DNA of 64,000 nt from Dryas octopetala (taxonomy: Eukaryota; Streptophyta; Magnoliopsida; Rosales; Rosaceae), in assembly GCA_963921425.1 (NCBI GenBank), contig OY992837.1:2205896-2269895 (forward strand), given 5' to 3'. Positions 62,455 to 64,000 of the stretch are shown here, piece by piece. Both the position numbers and the translations under genes were made by a program. Numbering within the stretch: position 1 is the stretch's first letter; every line of letters begins with the position of its first letter. A model generated the notes under the pieces. It made no database searches. It saw only the letters and a list, made by a program, of their open reading frames with translations, and was not told the origin of the DNA.

Positions 62455-63509
62455 TGTTTGTGGATAAACCCACACCAATCCAACAGCCAATCAGGGTTAG
62501 ACACGTGGCTGGTCAAACCCAACTTCAGTGTTTGACTTCTCAGTGGTTAAGCTTTGACCTCCACATCATCACAGCTCGGCACTTCCTCTGCCAGCTCAGA
62601 CCGGATCTCCATATCGAGTCCTCCATGCCCGGTCCGACCCAAATCGATGATCTTCCAAGAGATTGAGTGTTCATCTTTCCACGGTCATCCCGGTTCGGCT
62701 CGGCTCGGCTCGACTCGGCGCGGAAGGAACCTCATTTCGAGTTCTAGCGTCAGCCAGTTATGACTCGGAAGGACCCCTATCTGCTGGATCGGTTCGGTTC
62801 GGAGTCCCGTGTCCGATCCGATCACACATGGGCTTCATGTATACACATAAGAACATGTGTTCGGGTCGGCTCGGCTCTCCGCCGCCATTCCAAGGAAGAT
62901 CACGTTAGGATGAACCGCCACACTTAAATGCACCTGACAAAGGTCTTCTGACAAAAGAGACAATCCAGCCTGCATTCATGACTACTGAGACAGTTCACCT
63001 GAATCCCATACTTGCATTCAATGCAGCATTGAATGCAAAGGAGGTGGGTAGCTGTGCATGCCACTGTTCACGACCGAACGTGTGGATCTTTCTCAACCAG
63101 CCAGTCACATGCAAGTAACTTACTTATCACAATCTCCTTTGCCTATATATACCAACTCATATGTGCAAAATGGGCATCGATCTAGCTATCAACCTCTCAC
63201 CAGACAAACACTTACAAAAAACCTTCACTCACCCAAGAGCATACCCAACTTGCTGGGAATAAGCCCAGAACATTTACCTTATTCTTCCTATTCTCCCAAG
63301 TTCATCCTTTGTTCTTCCTCACCTACCATCAAACACACTATCACTGACTTCATCATCGGAGCGTGTTTGGCTGGTACCACACCGGTCCATCTCCTTTGAC
63401 CTTGTTTCTCTTACAGGAAGATCTCACATCATCATCCAGCAAGACTTCGGATCAGCCAGGTCACTATCTCTAAGTTGTTGCATCTCCCTTACGGAAATTT
63501 GCATCAACA
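62455..63509 (+). mobile_element. LTR-like relic of an LTR retroelement (probably Ty3-type)
   Basis: The stretch differs in composition from its surroundings: GC-richer, with a TATATATA box near 63144, a CT-rich downstream part, and an apparent LTR end at CATCAACA (63509). It is followed at about 63521 by AATTGGCTCTATACGGAAG, which resembles the aattggcgccgtctgtggga-type leader that follows the LTR in many plant Ty3-like elements. The left end is fuzzy. No gag or pol coding region was recognised in the window. It is treated as a degraded fossil; its age cannot be estimated without the partner LTR. Confidence 0.4.
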
Positions 63510-64000
63510 GGAACTCACCTAAATTGGCTCTATACGGAAGTTAGCTGAGTATTTCTCATTCCTTTTTATCATTTTCTTGTCTTACAAATTTCTAACCATA
63601 TCATATTTTCCAAGAAAATAAGATATAGATAGAGAAACCATGGAAGAAAGACTACTAACAGTAACAGGGTCTGTGTTACGTGAGGCAGAAAGGTCCAATA
63701 TCAATGGGGCTGAATGATGATTGCCGCAGTACTGAGACAACGCCAAATGGCTCCTCAGGACTCAACTGTGTTGTTGTTCTCAGCACTTTGGTGGCCCTCT
63801 CTGCTTCCATCTCTACTAGGTGTGCTGTAAGTGACCATCTTTAATTCCCATTTGGTCATTTTCTTGAGTTTCAACAGTTGGTGGAAAGTCAACAAGTTTC
63901 TATGGAAGTTGCACTCTTGCTATTTGACTTATTTATCCTGTTGTATATGCTTTACAGCATCAAATTGTTAATAAAAAAAATTAGGAGATAAAATAGTGTA
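63510..64000. other. Sequence following the LTR-like region
   Basis: Possible non-coding interior of the same retroelement relic, continuing to the window edge. No protein domain was recognised. Confidence 0.3.

Overview
This is nuclear DNA of a flowering plant. It is AT-rich, with intron-bearing genes, TATA-type promoters, CT/GA microsatellites and several families of small DNA transposons. The gene content points to a eudicot, and the overall style would fit a rosid such as Rosaceae, although the species is a guess. Gene models were built by hand: every intron listed was checked for splice-site dinucleotides and for reading phase.

Layout. 1-2.7 kb (minus): an F-box/LRR/FBD gene, with a fragment of a tandem paralogue at the window edge. 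3.8-4.6 kb (minus): histone H2A.X with an E2F-type promoter site. 5.6-8.8 kb: gene-free DNA holding a hAT-like MITE with a perfect 34-bp hairpin and a Mutator-type MITE. 9.8-12 kb (plus): gibberellin receptor GID1. 12-18.3 kb: no gene recognised. 18.3-20.2 kb (minus): a tail-anchored coiled-coil protein. 21.2-23.4 kb (plus): a Harbinger-like MITE and a second F-box gene, whose promoter region is repeated about 2.8 kb downstream. 25.1-30.1 kb (plus): a 12-exon, two-domain extracellular nucleoside hydrolase (NSH3 type). 31.2-31.6 kb: a second Mutator-type MITE with a perfect 10-bp target duplication. 32.5-34.1 kb (minus): a six-exon cytokinin phosphotransfer protein (AHP). 37.9-43.3 kb (minus): an ATG18g/h-type PROPPIN/BCAS3 autophagy protein. 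46-50 kb (minus): an RLCK-VI (RBK2-type) kinase with one GC-AG intron. 53.2-59.3 kb (plus): a tandem pair of RKF3-type SPARK-domain receptor kinases, the first a pseudogene and the second intact. 59.5-60.9 kb (minus): a tandem pair of genes for a small secreted cysteine-rich (defensin-like) peptide, one intact and one missing its cysteine core. 62.5-64 kb: LTR-retroelement-like relic sequence.

The genes are independently transcribed and not an operon. GID1, the coiled-coil gene and the RBK2-type kinase appear to preserve a gene order I recall from Arabidopsis (At3g05120/05130/05140, with a second copy of the first two at At5g27320/27330), so the 12-50 kb interval is probably an ancestral block into which other genes have come.

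The most unusual signal is a dispersed set of very small insertions, mostly 15-25 bp. Each is flanked by a 10-22 bp target duplication, and most end in a GGCC-like motif plus poly(A), in either orientation. One longer member of about 97 bp looks like the parental retroposon tail.
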